In this document: one piece after another, positions 8,738 through 17,854 of the stretch
Layout of the letters: the number at the start of each line of letters is the position of its first letter
Numbering within the stretch: position 1 is the stretch's first letter
From: Verrucomicrobiota bacterium
Lineage (GTDB): Bacteria; Verrucomicrobiota; Verrucomicrobiia; Opitutales; Opitutaceae
NCBI GenBank assembly: GCA_014584295.1
Contig: JACTNC010000035.1
Span: 1-64,000, forward strand
Length of the DNA: 64,000 nucleotides
Direction of reading: 5' to 3'
Notes under the pieces: generated by a model
The model's input: only the letters and a program-made list of their open reading frames with translations
Told to the model about the DNA's origin: nothing
The model's database searches: none
Made by a program: the position numbers and the translations under genes

Positions 8738-9043
8738 GTGCGTGTGGGTGATAATGCGGTTGGAAAACCCCTTGTGCTGGAAGAATGGATACACAGCATA
8801 GGAGTCGCGGAAGCCACCTTCCGCGTACTTCACGATCCCCGCATGAAACCTCTGTTTCATCTCTATGCCATCAATCGCGACGGATTCCGGGTGACGCCCA
8901 AGGAGAGCGAGCCCGACCTGTCGCGGGTGTCCCGGCTGATCAATGAACGCAATCGTTGCCGGCAACCCGGGGAAAAACGCTGGGTTGCCATGGAGATCGA
9001 TCGCGAGAGCGGTCGCACCTTGAGGGAACTCACATTTTGCTGA
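8738..9043 (+). CDS. Hypothetical 101-aa protein
   Basis: A GTG-started frame 11 bp after the symporter stop encodes 101 residues rich in charged amino acids, with no signal peptide or membrane segment. Phrases such as PLFHLYAINRDGF and RWVAMEIDRESGRTL read like real protein rather than shadow sequence, and no better frame occupies this stretch. I do not recognise a family. It could be co-transcribed with the symporter. Confidence 0.5.
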   Translation: MRVGDNAVGKPLVLEEWIHSIGVAEATFRVLHDPRMKPLFHLYAINRDGFRVTPKESEPDLSRVSRLINERNRCRQPGEKRWVAMEIDRESGRTLRELTFC

Positions 9044-9150
9044 GGGTGCAGGCAGTGAGCCTCGCGGATACCGGCGCTGCAATACGCACAGTCGGGGAGG
9101 GGACCCTTCAGGGTTCGCAGGGAAGCAACTGCGGCGGTATTCCGCGATTT

Positions 9151-10395
9151 TCAGGTCAACGCCTGTCCTTCGAGGGAGGATATTGATCCATTGTCCGCTG
9201 GAGCGGACACGTTTGCCAAAGCACGATCTGCCAGATGCGCGCCGATCGCGAGCGATGCGGTGGCGGCGGGGCTTGGGGCGTTCAAGACATGAATGATGCC
9301 GGGTCGCTCGATGAGGTGAAAGTCATCCACCAGGGAACCATCAGGTCTCATGGCCTGAGCGCGCACGCCGGCACCACCTTCTGTCAGGTCGGACTCCTGA
9401 ATGGCTGGCACCAGCCTCTGAAGTGAGCGGCAGAAGAGTTTCCTGCTGAAGGATCGGCGCAGCTCCTGCCAGGCCATGTTCCTGTGATTGCGCATGAAGG
9501 CCCAGAGTCCCTTGTATGCCAGCGAGTCCGCCAGGTCGGTGGCGTTGATCCGCCACTTGCTGTAGCCTTCGCGGGAGAACGCGAGAACCGCATTGGGGCC
9601 CGCTTCGACGCCACCATGAATCAGCCGCGTGAAGTGGACGCCGAGAAAGGGAAAGGTGGGATCCGGAACCGGATAGATCAGGTGTTTGACAAGATATTCG
9701 GCGGATTTTCTGAGTTTGAAGTATTCGCCGCGGAATGGGATGATGCGGACCTCGCGGTCCTCACCTGAACTGGCAGCCACGCGGTCGCTGTGAAGACCTG
9801 CACATGTGATGACATGGTTGGCGCGGAACTCTCCCGCAGTCGTCAGCACCATCCAGGCTTTTCCATCCCTCTGGATTCGGGTGACGCGTGTGCCTGTGCG
9901 AATCGTGCCCCCGGAGCCAATAAACTGCCTCGCCATTGCATCACAGACAGCTGCGTAGTCGACGATACCCTCCTCCGGAACACGCACGGCGGCGAGACCT
10001 GCCGCATGTGGCTCAATTTCCTTGAGTGCATCGGAGGCAAGCCATTCGAGCCCGCGGAGACCGTTTGCCCTGCCTCGTTCAAGCAGCGACTTGAGACGAA
10101 CGACTTCGTCCAGTGTCGTCGCAACGACCAGTTTCCCACAGATCTGATGGGCGATTGCGTGCTGCTCGCAGAATTGGGTCATCCTGCGGATTCCCTCGAC
10201 CGCAAATTTCGCCTTCAGTGAACCAGGACGATAGTAGAGACCTGCGTGGAGAACGCCACTGTTGTGGGTGCTCTGGTGCCTGCCGTATGATGATTCCTTT
10301 TCAAGCAGGATGACTCGTGCGCCTGGCTGGCGATCCTTTACCGCCAGTGCAGTTGCGAGGCCGACAATGCCCCCGCCGACAATGACGATGTTCAT
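9151..10395 (-). CDS. lhgO: L-2-hydroxyglutarate oxidase
   Basis: This 414-residue FAD-dependent oxidoreductase of the DAO superfamily oxidises L-2-hydroxyglutarate to 2-oxoglutarate, a metabolite-repair and lysine-catabolic step. The FAD-binding GGGIVGLATA motif is at the N-terminus, followed by the LhgO-typical 'STHNSGVLHAGLYYRPGSLKA' region; a C-terminal 'GAGVRAQAM' segment completes the FAD site. Its start lies 9 bp downstream of the stop of the SPINDLY-like gene, so the two are probably co-transcribed, although no functional link is evident. Confidence 0.93.
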   Translation of the reverse strand: MNIVIVGGGIVGLATALAVKDRQPGARVILLEKESSYGRHQSTHNSGVLHAGLYYRPGSLKAKFAVEGIRRMTQFCEQHAIAHQICGKLVVATTLDEVVRLKSLLERGRANGLRGLEWLASDALKEIEPHAAGLAAVRVPEEGIVDYAAVCDAMARQFIGSGGTIRTGTRVTRIQRDGKAWMVLTTAGEFRANHVITCAGLHSDRVAASSGEDREVRIIPFRGEYFKLRKSAEYLVKHLIYPVPDPTFPFLGVHFTRLIHGGVEAGPNAVLAFSREGYSKWRINATDLADSLAYKGLWAFMRNHRNMAWQELRRSFSRKLFCRSLQRLVPAIQESDLTEGGAGVRAQAMRPDGSLVDDFHLIERPGIIHVLNAPSPAATASLAIGAHLADRALANVSAPADNGSISSLEGQALT

Positions 10396-10404
10396 TCAGG
10401 GTAT

Positions 10405-12687
10405 TCAGGCCACATTCACCCGAGATGCGAGCTGGATCACCCGCAGGTCAGATGGCGCGATTTCCAATGCGCATCCGAGCGCTTCGCGTGCGAGTTCCAT
10501 GGAGCCAGCCGCCTCCGCGAGTTCGAAGAGGAGCAACCATGAATCGACGCGCGAGGGGTCGAGCCTCAGGCTGGTTTCCAGCGCATGAATGGCGGACTGC
10601 GGAGCTCCCGCGGCACGGTAGACGCGGGCAATGTCATACCAGAGTTCGGCGTTGCCCTCATCGTGTTGTACAGCAGAGGAAAGATAGGCGGCGGCACGCG
10701 GATGGCGGCCTGCGGCAAAAAGCGCCAGGCCGTGACGGTGACGACTCTGGGCGTCGAGCGGTGCGCGTTCGGCCGCTACAAGCGGGGTCCGCTCGGAACG
10801 GAATGCAGCGGCGCCCAATTCTGCCACCTGGTCAAAGGCCGTCTCGATCAAGGCACCAAACGCGTCGCTTGCAGCGAGGGGATCGAGGAACGGCGGCACC
10901 CGTTCGATGGCATTTGAAATTATGTTTCGAAGCGTGAGCCGTGAGCCAGGATCCTGCGACAAGCGGACTGCGATGTCCCGATAGGACTCCTCGCTCGTGG
11001 CAACCAGCTCTTCGAGTCCGATCTGCCTGAGAAGCGCAGCGCCCATGCGGGAACGGAAGCAGTCTCCCTCCCAGGCGATGGTTGGCATGCCCAGTTCGAG
11101 CGGATCGACGAGCGAATTGACCCCACCAAATGGATAGGTGTCGAGATAGATGTCGCCAACACTCAGGAGCGACTTCACGTCCGCACGTGAAGGAAAGCGC
11201 TCGGTCGACACCTTTAGGCGCTTGGGATCCACATCGTGGGCCGCGAGCACCTTGTCGAATTCGATGCAGAATCGGTCTATGGGATAGGACGAGGCCCAGT
11301 TGGGATTGAACGGATGGACAAGCAATTGCGAGCCTGGAACGGCCTTGAGGAGCCTTGCCCAGGCTGCCTGCACTTCCGGAATAATCTTGAAATAGTTGGC
11401 GGCTGTTACGAAGAGCAGCGCGTCGTCAGGCACGCCCAGCGCCTCGCGAGTCCATTGCGTGGTCGGTGTCTGGCGGTCGGCTTCGTAGTTGAATGCGTGT
11501 GCGGGACCTGGGAGCAGACCCAGGCGTTCACTGAAGTGGGCGTGTGCCTCCGGCGATTCGGTCATGTCACCTGAAACGTAAAGATCGACATGCGGGAGTC
11601 CGGAAGTGATGCAGGAGGAGTTGTTGACCACCTGCAGAGGTGCGCTCCGATAGAGGGCCAGTCGTGTGACCTCGTTGAATACGGCGGTCACGTTTGTACC
11701 AAACACGATCACATCGAGTCGCGCATCGCGAAGCATTCCGAGTTGTTCGGAAAGATCCTCAGGGAGGAGATTCAGTCCCTGTGAATGTTCGCGCGCATGG
11801 TTTTCGATGGGCTCTCCCGTAATTCGGTGCGCGAATAGGTGAACCTCGAATCGTTCGGGATCCAGTTGTTCAAACGTGGGGAGCGTGGTGTAAGTTTCGG
11901 TTTGCGGACCAAAATGCCGGCTGACAATGCCCACCTTGAGTTTCCGGCCAAAGCGTAGCTCCGGCACGGGATCATAGACATCGCGGTGTGCATTCATCGC
12001 CTTCGTGAGAAGCTGCCCCCGCAGCTCAGCGTGTGTTCGAAGGCTTCCTTCTGCGAAATACAGGGGAATGCAGGAGGCTGTGTTCAGGTAGGCGTCAAGG
12101 GCCATGCGCACGGTCTTGGAGCCGAGATTGCGGTCGGTCCATGCAACGAGGTCCTCCAGGCGGCGCAGGGTGTGTGCCGCAAATTTTTCCGCGTGTCCCT
12201 GTGCACAAAATCCCTGCACGGGAGCAAACAGCCATGCTGTGTAGTCGCCCCAGAGCTCATCCGGCACGCGGCTCAGTGTCGGAGCCTCCGGCCACTGCCA
12301 GGCTGAGGTCAGAAGCATCGCCGCCAGAAGTCCGGGGCCTCCCTGAAATTCTGCGGCCAGTTTCCCAGCGAGTTCAAGGTCGGTAGCGGATGTAGCAAAA
12401 TCATGGATACCCGATTCCCGGACAGACTTGATCAATGCGCGGACGTTATCCCCAATGGGGCCCTTGATCTGTTTTTTCGGGAGATGTGCGATCGTAGTCG
12501 CGCAATCCTGTCGCAGTGCGTGGAATGCCTCCAATGCCTGCGGTGAAAGAGAACGGGCGTTTGCCAGCACGTCGGCCAATCCGGAGCGTACCGCTTCACA
12601 GAGCGATGCCAGAGCTGATTCCGGCAGTGTCAGGCTGTTGTTCGAGTGGGCAGGGGGAGCGGAAGCGGATGTGGCACCAGGAAGCAT
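10405..12687 (-). CDS. SPINDLY/GT41-like glycosyltransferase with C-terminal TPRs
   Basis: A 760-residue cytosolic protein. Residues 1-240 are helical and not recognised. From about 250 ('KLKVGIVSRHFG') to 620 lies a GT-B domain resembling the C-terminal part of SPINDLY / O-linked GlcNAc transferases (for example 'IYLDTYPFGGVNSLVDPLELGMP', shown here in part, and 'GDCFRSRMGAALLRQIGL'). Residues 660-755 hold about three TPR units. The order catalytic-then-TPR is the reverse of its two neighbours. Likely activity is glycosylation of proteins or another acceptor; the donor is unknown. No ribosome site is clear at the ATG. Confidence 0.8.
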   Translation of the reverse strand: MLPGATSASAPPAHSNNSLTLPESALASLCEAVRSGLADVLANARSLSPQALEAFHALRQDCATTIAHLPKKQIKGPIGDNVRALIKSVRESGIHDFATSATDLELAGKLAAEFQGGPGLLAAMLLTSAWQWPEAPTLSRVPDELWGDYTAWLFAPVQGFCAQGHAEKFAAHTLRRLEDLVAWTDRNLGSKTVRMALDAYLNTASCIPLYFAEGSLRTHAELRGQLLTKAMNAHRDVYDPVPELRFGRKLKVGIVSRHFGPQTETYTTLPTFEQLDPERFEVHLFAHRITGEPIENHAREHSQGLNLLPEDLSEQLGMLRDARLDVIVFGTNVTAVFNEVTRLALYRSAPLQVVNNSSCITSGLPHVDLYVSGDMTESPEAHAHFSERLGLLPGPAHAFNYEADRQTPTTQWTREALGVPDDALLFVTAANYFKIIPEVQAAWARLLKAVPGSQLLVHPFNPNWASSYPIDRFCIEFDKVLAAHDVDPKRLKVSTERFPSRADVKSLLSVGDIYLDTYPFGGVNSLVDPLELGMPTIAWEGDCFRSRMGAALLRQIGLEELVATSEESYRDIAVRLSQDPGSRLTLRNIISNAIERVPPFLDPLAASDAFGALIETAFDQVAELGAAAFRSERTPLVAAERAPLDAQSRHRHGLALFAAGRHPRAAAYLSSAVQHDEGNAELWYDIARVYRAAGAPQSAIHALETSLRLDPSRVDSWLLLFELAEAAGSMELAREALGCALEIAPSDLRVIQLASRVNVA

Positions 12688-12796
12688 GGCAGTTCTAAAG
12701 CATATGTTGGGCCGGATATAATGATAAGTTCTTAAAGCACTTATGTATAGTAATTAACGGTATCATTAAACGTGTAAGTTTGTCGAACTGCAGGGT

Positions 12797-12820
12797 AAAA
12801 TCCTCAGTATCGATCTGAGG
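12797..12820 (-). terminator. Probable terminator of the GT41 gene pair
   Basis: On the minus strand CCTCAG-ATCGATA-CTGAGG (12820-12802) is followed by ATTTT, 32 bp beyond the stop of the second GT41 gene. The stem is only 6 bp, so strength is uncertain. The rest of the 165-bp AT-rich interval to 12687 presumably holds the promoter of the first GT41/lhgO pair. Confidence 0.5.
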
Positions 12821-12852
12821 CGGCAGAAATTACCTGGGGGTGCATTTCCTGC

Positions 12853-14832
12853 TCATGCGGCAGCTTGGGTGTGGGTCCGATGACAATGTATCAACGCGTC
12901 GCCGAATCGCTTTGCCTGTGAAGCGTGGTCCAACAGAACGCTGGCGGCGGTATGCTGCCGTAGCTCTGCAGTCCGGGCTGCGAGGATGTTTCGATCCTCT
13001 ACCAATTGCGCTGCGAGCCGGGCATAGTCCTCGTCGGATGTGGCAATCCATTCGGGATGTCCAACAGCGGAGAGCAGGGATGCACCCACGCGGCTGGCGT
13101 GGCGGTCTCCCGCGAGCGTGACGACGGGCCGCCCCATCCACAGAGCCTCGCAGGTGGTCGTGGTGCCGTTGTAGGGGGAGGTGTCGAGCGCCACGTCGAT
13201 TCTGTTGTAGAGCGACAGATGTGCCTCCAATCCGCTGGTTCGCCCTGCGAATTCGAGCCGGTCGCTGGAGATATCATTGGCGCTCACGCTTGCGATCAGG
13301 CGTTCCTGAAAAGTTGGATCATCGACGCCGTGGCCTTTCAGGAACAACCTGGAGTTGGGTACCCGGAGGAGAACGTCCGACCAAAGTCGAAGGGTATGCG
13401 CGGAAAACTTGGCGGCATTGTTGAAGGACCCGAATGTGATCTGGGATGAATTCAGGCAAGGGGGGGGCCCAATATCAGGAGCATTGGCGGGTGGCTGGTA
13501 AGTCCAGGCGCACGGTGAGAAACGCAGAAGGTGTTCGGTGTGGTAAGCGTCGCTCGAAGGGAAAGGGTCGGCAATGGCGTCCGTCAGTTTGAAATCCATT
13601 GCCGCGAGGCCCGTCGTGTTCGGATAGCCAAGGTAACTGATCTGCACAGGTGCCGGACGCCGCGCAAAGACCGGCAGACGGTTGAATCCGGTGTGGCCTG
13701 CGAGATCGACAAGGATGTCTGGACGGTCCTCGCGAATGCGCTCCTCCACCCATCGGTCCGGATGTGAGGCAAAGTTCCGCCAGAGCCGGGCCTGCTGCCG
13801 GAAGCGTTCGCTTACGGCATCCATTACCGCGTGATCGTGGTAGAGGATGATTTCGAATTTTGATCGGTCGAGGTGCCTGATGATAGGCTCGAGAAAATAG
13901 GCGACGGAATGTGTGCGAAGATCGGGTGAAAGGAAGGCGACACGCAAGGGGCCGGATGCTGTGGTGACTGTCGGCCCAGCCCGGCGGGGTGCCGGATCAC
14001 CTTCGAATAGCTTACCAAAGGCGCGGTGTTCTTCGTACAGACGATGCGGTCCAACGGTGTCGAGGTAGTTGAGACAGAGCAGCCTTGCACTGCGTGCCTC
14101 GGCATTTCCCGGATCGAGCGCAAGCGTCCTGTCATAGGCCTCGATCGCCTCCGGGATGCGGTTTGCGCGCTGGTGCGCAAGACCCTTGCCCAGCAACGCC
14201 TGGACAAACTGGGGGGATATCGAGAGAGCCTTGTCGAGGGATTCAATGCCTACGGCGATGTCGCCCGTCTGTACCTGAGCAAGTCCAAGGTTGCACCAAG
14301 CACCCGCAAAATGCGGATTCAGTTCGATGGCTTTCTTGAAATGGGGGATGGCGTGAATGAAACCCTGCGTGTCTGCGACCAGGGCTCCCAATTGATCATG
14401 CGATTCTGCATGTCCGGGCTGTAGTTCGAGAGCGCGTCTGAAGGCCTCAATCGCATCGGATGGGCGCCCAAGTGCGCGCAGCACCAAACCGAGACCGCTC
14501 CAGGTTTCCGCAGCCGCAGGTTCCTTTGCCAGCGATGCACGCAGGTGTCTCTCAGCCTTGTCCGGATGGCCCTGCGAGAATAGAGCCATGCCCAGACGCA
14601 TGGCGCAGGGTGCGGAACGAGGATCGATCGCAAGCGCCCTCGACAGGAGCGTGACGGCCAGGTTGTAGTCATGGCGCTGATACGCGACGGTCCCGGCGAG
14701 ATGCACCGCGTCGAACAGGCGCGGGGCGATCTTCAGCACCTGATTATAGATTGCGGCTGCCTGGTCGAGCCGGCCTGCCCTGTGATGCGCCAGGCCCGAC
14801 TGCAGAGCACTCTGGAGTTTTGCCGGGGTCAT
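12853..14832 (-). CDS. TPR-containing SPINDLY/GT41-type glycosyltransferase
   Basis: A 659-residue protein with the classic O-GlcNAc-transferase order: about eight N-terminal TPRs (residues 5-270, for example LAHHRAGRLDQAAAIYNQVL), then a GT41 catalytic region from about 300 ('LRVAFLSPDLRTHSVAYFLEP') to 640, including 'VDLAGHTGFNRL', 'ISYLGYPNTTGL', 'TFGSFNNAAKFS' and 'PYNGTTTTCEALWMGRPVVTL'-type donor-site motifs. The start at 14832 is set by an ATGA overlap with the stop of the upstream paralogue, indicating translational coupling. In bacteria such enzymes often modify adhesins, flagellins or other surface proteins; no acceptor is encoded nearby. Confidence 0.9.
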   Translation of the reverse strand: MTPAKLQSALQSGLAHHRAGRLDQAAAIYNQVLKIAPRLFDAVHLAGTVAYQRHDYNLAVTLLSRALAIDPRSAPCAMRLGMALFSQGHPDKAERHLRASLAKEPAAAETWSGLGLVLRALGRPSDAIEAFRRALELQPGHAESHDQLGALVADTQGFIHAIPHFKKAIELNPHFAGAWCNLGLAQVQTGDIAVGIESLDKALSISPQFVQALLGKGLAHQRANRIPEAIEAYDRTLALDPGNAEARSARLLCLNYLDTVGPHRLYEEHRAFGKLFEGDPAPRRAGPTVTTASGPLRVAFLSPDLRTHSVAYFLEPIIRHLDRSKFEIILYHDHAVMDAVSERFRQQARLWRNFASHPDRWVEERIREDRPDILVDLAGHTGFNRLPVFARRPAPVQISYLGYPNTTGLAAMDFKLTDAIADPFPSSDAYHTEHLLRFSPCAWTYQPPANAPDIGPPPCLNSSQITFGSFNNAAKFSAHTLRLWSDVLLRVPNSRLFLKGHGVDDPTFQERLIASVSANDISSDRLEFAGRTSGLEAHLSLYNRIDVALDTSPYNGTTTTCEALWMGRPVVTLAGDRHASRVGASLLSAVGHPEWIATSDEDYARLAAQLVEDRNILAARTAELRQHTAASVLLDHASQAKRFGDALIHCHRTHTQAAA

Positions 14833-16742
14833 GCGACGACAGATTGATGCGCCTTCGCCGGAGAGAGGCACGCCGTTGCCTTGTGGCGTTCTTCCCAACA
14901 GCAGCGAAGGGCTGCGGCGAAACGGGCTGCCTGTCCGATGTAGTCAAAGAGAGGCCCGGCTCGAAGGGAGTCGCGCAATGTCAGGCTTTCGGTCGTCAAG
15001 ACGGCTTGGTCGCTGGCGAGAGCAACAGCAATCCTCACGTATTCGCACTCGGTTTGGGCAATCCACTGGGGACGACCTGCAGCATTCAGCAGGGAGACGC
15101 CGACGCGACTTGCATGTCGGTCTCCTGCCAGGGTGACCACGGGGCGCTGCATCCAGAGTGCCTCGCAGGTGGTGGTCGTGCCGTGATAGGGAAAGGTGTC
15201 GAGTGCAATGTCCAATCGGGAATAGCTTTCCAGATGGCTGCGGATATCGGGGGCAGGACCGAGCAATTCGACGCGCGACGTGTCGAGCCCATGACGGGAC
15301 AGGCGCGACAGGAATGTCGCATGGGTCTTTGTATGACTCTTCAGCACAAGCCTCGAGCCGGGCACGGCGTCGAGGATCCTGCTCCAGACCGCGATCGTGA
15401 GATCGGAAATTTTGGCGAAATTGTTGAAGGATCCAAAGGTAATTCCCGCTCGATTCGCGCAGGGCAGGGGGGATGGTTCGGGTGAATCCTTGGGTGGCAG
15501 GTAGGTCCAGGCGCATCCCTCCAATCGAACGAGACGCTCGGTGTGAAAGGCATCCGCTTCGGGAGCCGGATCGGCGATCGCATCGGTGATCTTGTAGTCG
15601 ATCGTCGAGAGTCCGGTGGTGTTTGGGTAACCCAGACAGGTGATTTGAACGGGAGCGATACGCCGGGCGAAGAGGCTCAGGCGATTAAGTCCGGTGTGGC
15701 CGGCGAGATCGACAAGGATGTCCGGAGCGTCCTCACGGATCTGCCGTTCCACCTCGGCATCGGGGATTCCGACGATGTGACGCCAGATGGCAGCCTGCGC
15801 CCTCAGGCGTTCGCTGACCGCGTCGATGACAAAGTGATCATGGTAAAGAGCGATTTCAAAGAGCTCTCGGTCCAGGTTGCATAGCAGCGGTTCGAGGAAG
15901 CAAGCGACAGCGTGGGTGCGCAGATCCGGAGAAACGAAGGCCACGCGCAGCCGTTCTCCGCGGACGGTACTTGAGGCATGGGAGGTCAATACTTGTTCCT
16001 GTCCGAGCCCTGCGCCGAGCCTTCTGCCGAATTCTGCGTGTTCGGCAAAGATGGTCTCCCGAGGGAACGAAGGGAGATAGTTGAGGGCGAACAGTCGGGA
16101 GCTTCGCGCATTGTGATGATCGGGATCGCGCAGGAGCTGCCTGTCATAGGCAGCGATGGCGTCCTCCATGCGGTGAAGTTGCTGAAGCGCCTGACCGCGG
16201 CCGTAGTGAGCATTCGGGTGGCTCGGATCGATTGCGAGCGCGCGCTCGTGGCACTCCAATGCGATGTCGCTCTGGCCGAGCAGGGCGTGAGTGAGTCCAA
16301 GGTTGTACCAGCCCGGCGCGTATCGTGGCTGGATTTCCACGGAGCGCTGATGGGCAGACAGCGCCTCGCTGACATATCCGGCGGACTTTAATGCCATGCC
16401 GAGATTGTCCCACGCTTCATGGAACTGGGGATGCTGCCCGGTGATCCTGCGAAGCTGCGCGACCGCCTCGGGGATTTGCCCCGACATCAGAAACGCCAGG
16501 CCGAGGCGCATCCCGCAGACTGCTGATCTGGGATCAATTGCCAGTGCCTGTTTCAGGAGGGAAATGGCCTCAGCAGGCTTTCCAAGCTGGAGTGCCACGG
16601 TGCCTCCCAGGTGGCAGGCATCGAAATGTCTTGGCTCCACCCGACGCAACTGCGCGTAGAGTGTGGCTGCCTCGCGCAGGCGGCCCGCGCGATGATGCGC
16701 CAAGGCAGCCTGAAGCTGATGGTGTGTCTTGTGGTTAGCCAT
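14829..16742 (-). CDS. TPR-containing SPINDLY/GT41-type glycosyltransferase (paralogue)
   Basis: A 637-residue paralogue of the gene that follows it, with the same layout: N-terminal TPRs (about 5-280, starting LQAALAHHRAGRLREAATLY) and a C-terminal GT41 region ('LRVAFVSPDLRTHAVACFLEP', 'VDLAGHTGLNRL', 'ITCLGYPNTTGL', 'TFGSFNNFAKIS', 'PYHGTTTTCEALW'). The ATG at 16742 is chosen because homology with the paralogue begins here; the frame extends upstream but reads as non-coding. It is divergent from the HDOD gene. Probable cytosolic protein O-glycosyltransferase; donor and acceptor unknown. Confidence 0.9.
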   Translation of the reverse strand: MANHKTHHQLQAALAHHRAGRLREAATLYAQLRRVEPRHFDACHLGGTVALQLGKPAEAISLLKQALAIDPRSAVCGMRLGLAFLMSGQIPEAVAQLRRITGQHPQFHEAWDNLGMALKSAGYVSEALSAHQRSVEIQPRYAPGWYNLGLTHALLGQSDIALECHERALAIDPSHPNAHYGRGQALQQLHRMEDAIAAYDRQLLRDPDHHNARSSRLFALNYLPSFPRETIFAEHAEFGRRLGAGLGQEQVLTSHASSTVRGERLRVAFVSPDLRTHAVACFLEPLLCNLDRELFEIALYHDHFVIDAVSERLRAQAAIWRHIVGIPDAEVERQIREDAPDILVDLAGHTGLNRLSLFARRIAPVQITCLGYPNTTGLSTIDYKITDAIADPAPEADAFHTERLVRLEGCAWTYLPPKDSPEPSPLPCANRAGITFGSFNNFAKISDLTIAVWSRILDAVPGSRLVLKSHTKTHATFLSRLSRHGLDTSRVELLGPAPDIRSHLESYSRLDIALDTFPYHGTTTTCEALWMQRPVVTLAGDRHASRVGVSLLNAAGRPQWIAQTECEYVRIAVALASDQAVLTTESLTLRDSLRAGPLFDYIGQAARFAAALRCCWEERHKATACLSPAKAHQSVVA

Positions 16743-16900
16743 GTGGCCGGCTGTTGACACTCTTCGGCATGTGCCTGGTCCGCTTGAGTAGTTTCCCCGA
16801 TGGAGCGGCGAAAAACCCCTAAACTTTCGGGTGACCCCGCCGATTCTGCCTCCACGGCTGCTCCCGTCCACTTTTGACCGACCTGCGTACAAACGCCACC

Positions 16901-17830
16901 ATGTCCACCGCCCTCTCACCAGGTCAAACACGCATGCCCGCACAGACCTATAGCGATTCCGAAATCATGAAGCGGATCGACGCTTGTCCCAAGCTAGCGT
17001 CGCTCCAGAGCATCAATCGGGCGCTGGCGGGGCTGGTGAATTCAGATCAGAGTTTCAACTCCCAGATTGCAGAGATCATTCGTCGTGATCCGTCTCTGAC
17101 GGCGCGCCTCCTCAGGATGGTCAACAGCGTCTATTTCGGCCTCACGGCCAAGGTGAACAATATTGAGGAGGCGGTTTTCTATCTTGGCTTGCGACAGATC
17201 CGCGAGTTGTCGATGGCCACTCCGGTCATTGAGGAACTTGAGAAGATTTCGCGCTCTCCGCTGCGTCTGCCCTGGCGTGAACTCTGGAAGCATTCGATCG
17301 GCGCCGCCATCATGACACGGGAAATCCTGGCGACCACGACCCTGCTGATAGACGATGACACCGACTATATCATCGGACTGCTTCACAACGTCGGTAAGGT
17401 GGTCCTGGCGACCGCATTTCCAACCGAGTTTGGCCAGATCGTTGCACAGACGTATGCGACGCCTGAGGAGGTTTGCGCGGCTGAACGCGAGTTGATCGGA
17501 TGGGATCATGCGCGCGTTGGCGGCTACTATCTGCAACGCCACCAACTGGCCGCCGAGATTACGGACGCCGTCCTGTATCACAATGCGCCCGAGTCTGCCC
17601 CGGATCACGGATTTTACGCTGCCGCAGTGCAGGTGGCCGACCATCTTGTCCGATATGCGGGCATTCCTGGTGGATTTGAAAAGATCGATCCCATACCGGA
17701 TGAAGCGTGGTTGAAACTGTCGGGATGGACGATTCTTTACGGCGACGGCGAGAAGGAGACCCGCATTGCGCGGGCGGCGCTGTCCAACAGTGTTCAACGT
17801 CTGCCGACCGTTCTCAACGGTCTCGTCTGA
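16901..17830 (+). CDS. HDOD-domain signalling protein
   Basis: A 309-residue soluble protein with an HDOD domain (about 20-215), the non-enzymatic HD-related output domain common in bacterial signal transduction. Visible signatures are 'LPKL/CPKLASLQSINRAL', 'IIRRDPSLTARLLRMVNSVYFG', 'GLRQIRELS', 'WKHSIGAA' and 'GLLHNVGKVVLA' (the HD pair is degenerate, HN rather than HD). The start is ATG 16901; a TTG upstream and an ATG at 16934 are alternatives. It is followed after 24 bp by a PAS histidine kinase, suggesting a shared pathway. Confidence 0.9.
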   Translation: MSTALSPGQTRMPAQTYSDSEIMKRIDACPKLASLQSINRALAGLVNSDQSFNSQIAEIIRRDPSLTARLLRMVNSVYFGLTAKVNNIEEAVFYLGLRQIRELSMATPVIEELEKISRSPLRLPWRELWKHSIGAAIMTREILATTTLLIDDDTDYIIGLLHNVGKVVLATAFPTEFGQIVAQTYATPEEVCAAERELIGWDHARVGGYYLQRHQLAAEITDAVLYHNAPESAPDHGFYAAAVQVADHLVRYAGIPGGFEKIDPIPDEAWLKLSGWTILYGDGEKETRIARAALSNSVQRLPTVLNGLV

Positions 17831-17854
17831 CCGGCGAGGTCAGCGCACCTCGTC

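Noticed and set aside
16754..16759. TTGACA as a -35 box for the HDOD gene
   Set aside because: No acceptable -10 element at the right spacing.
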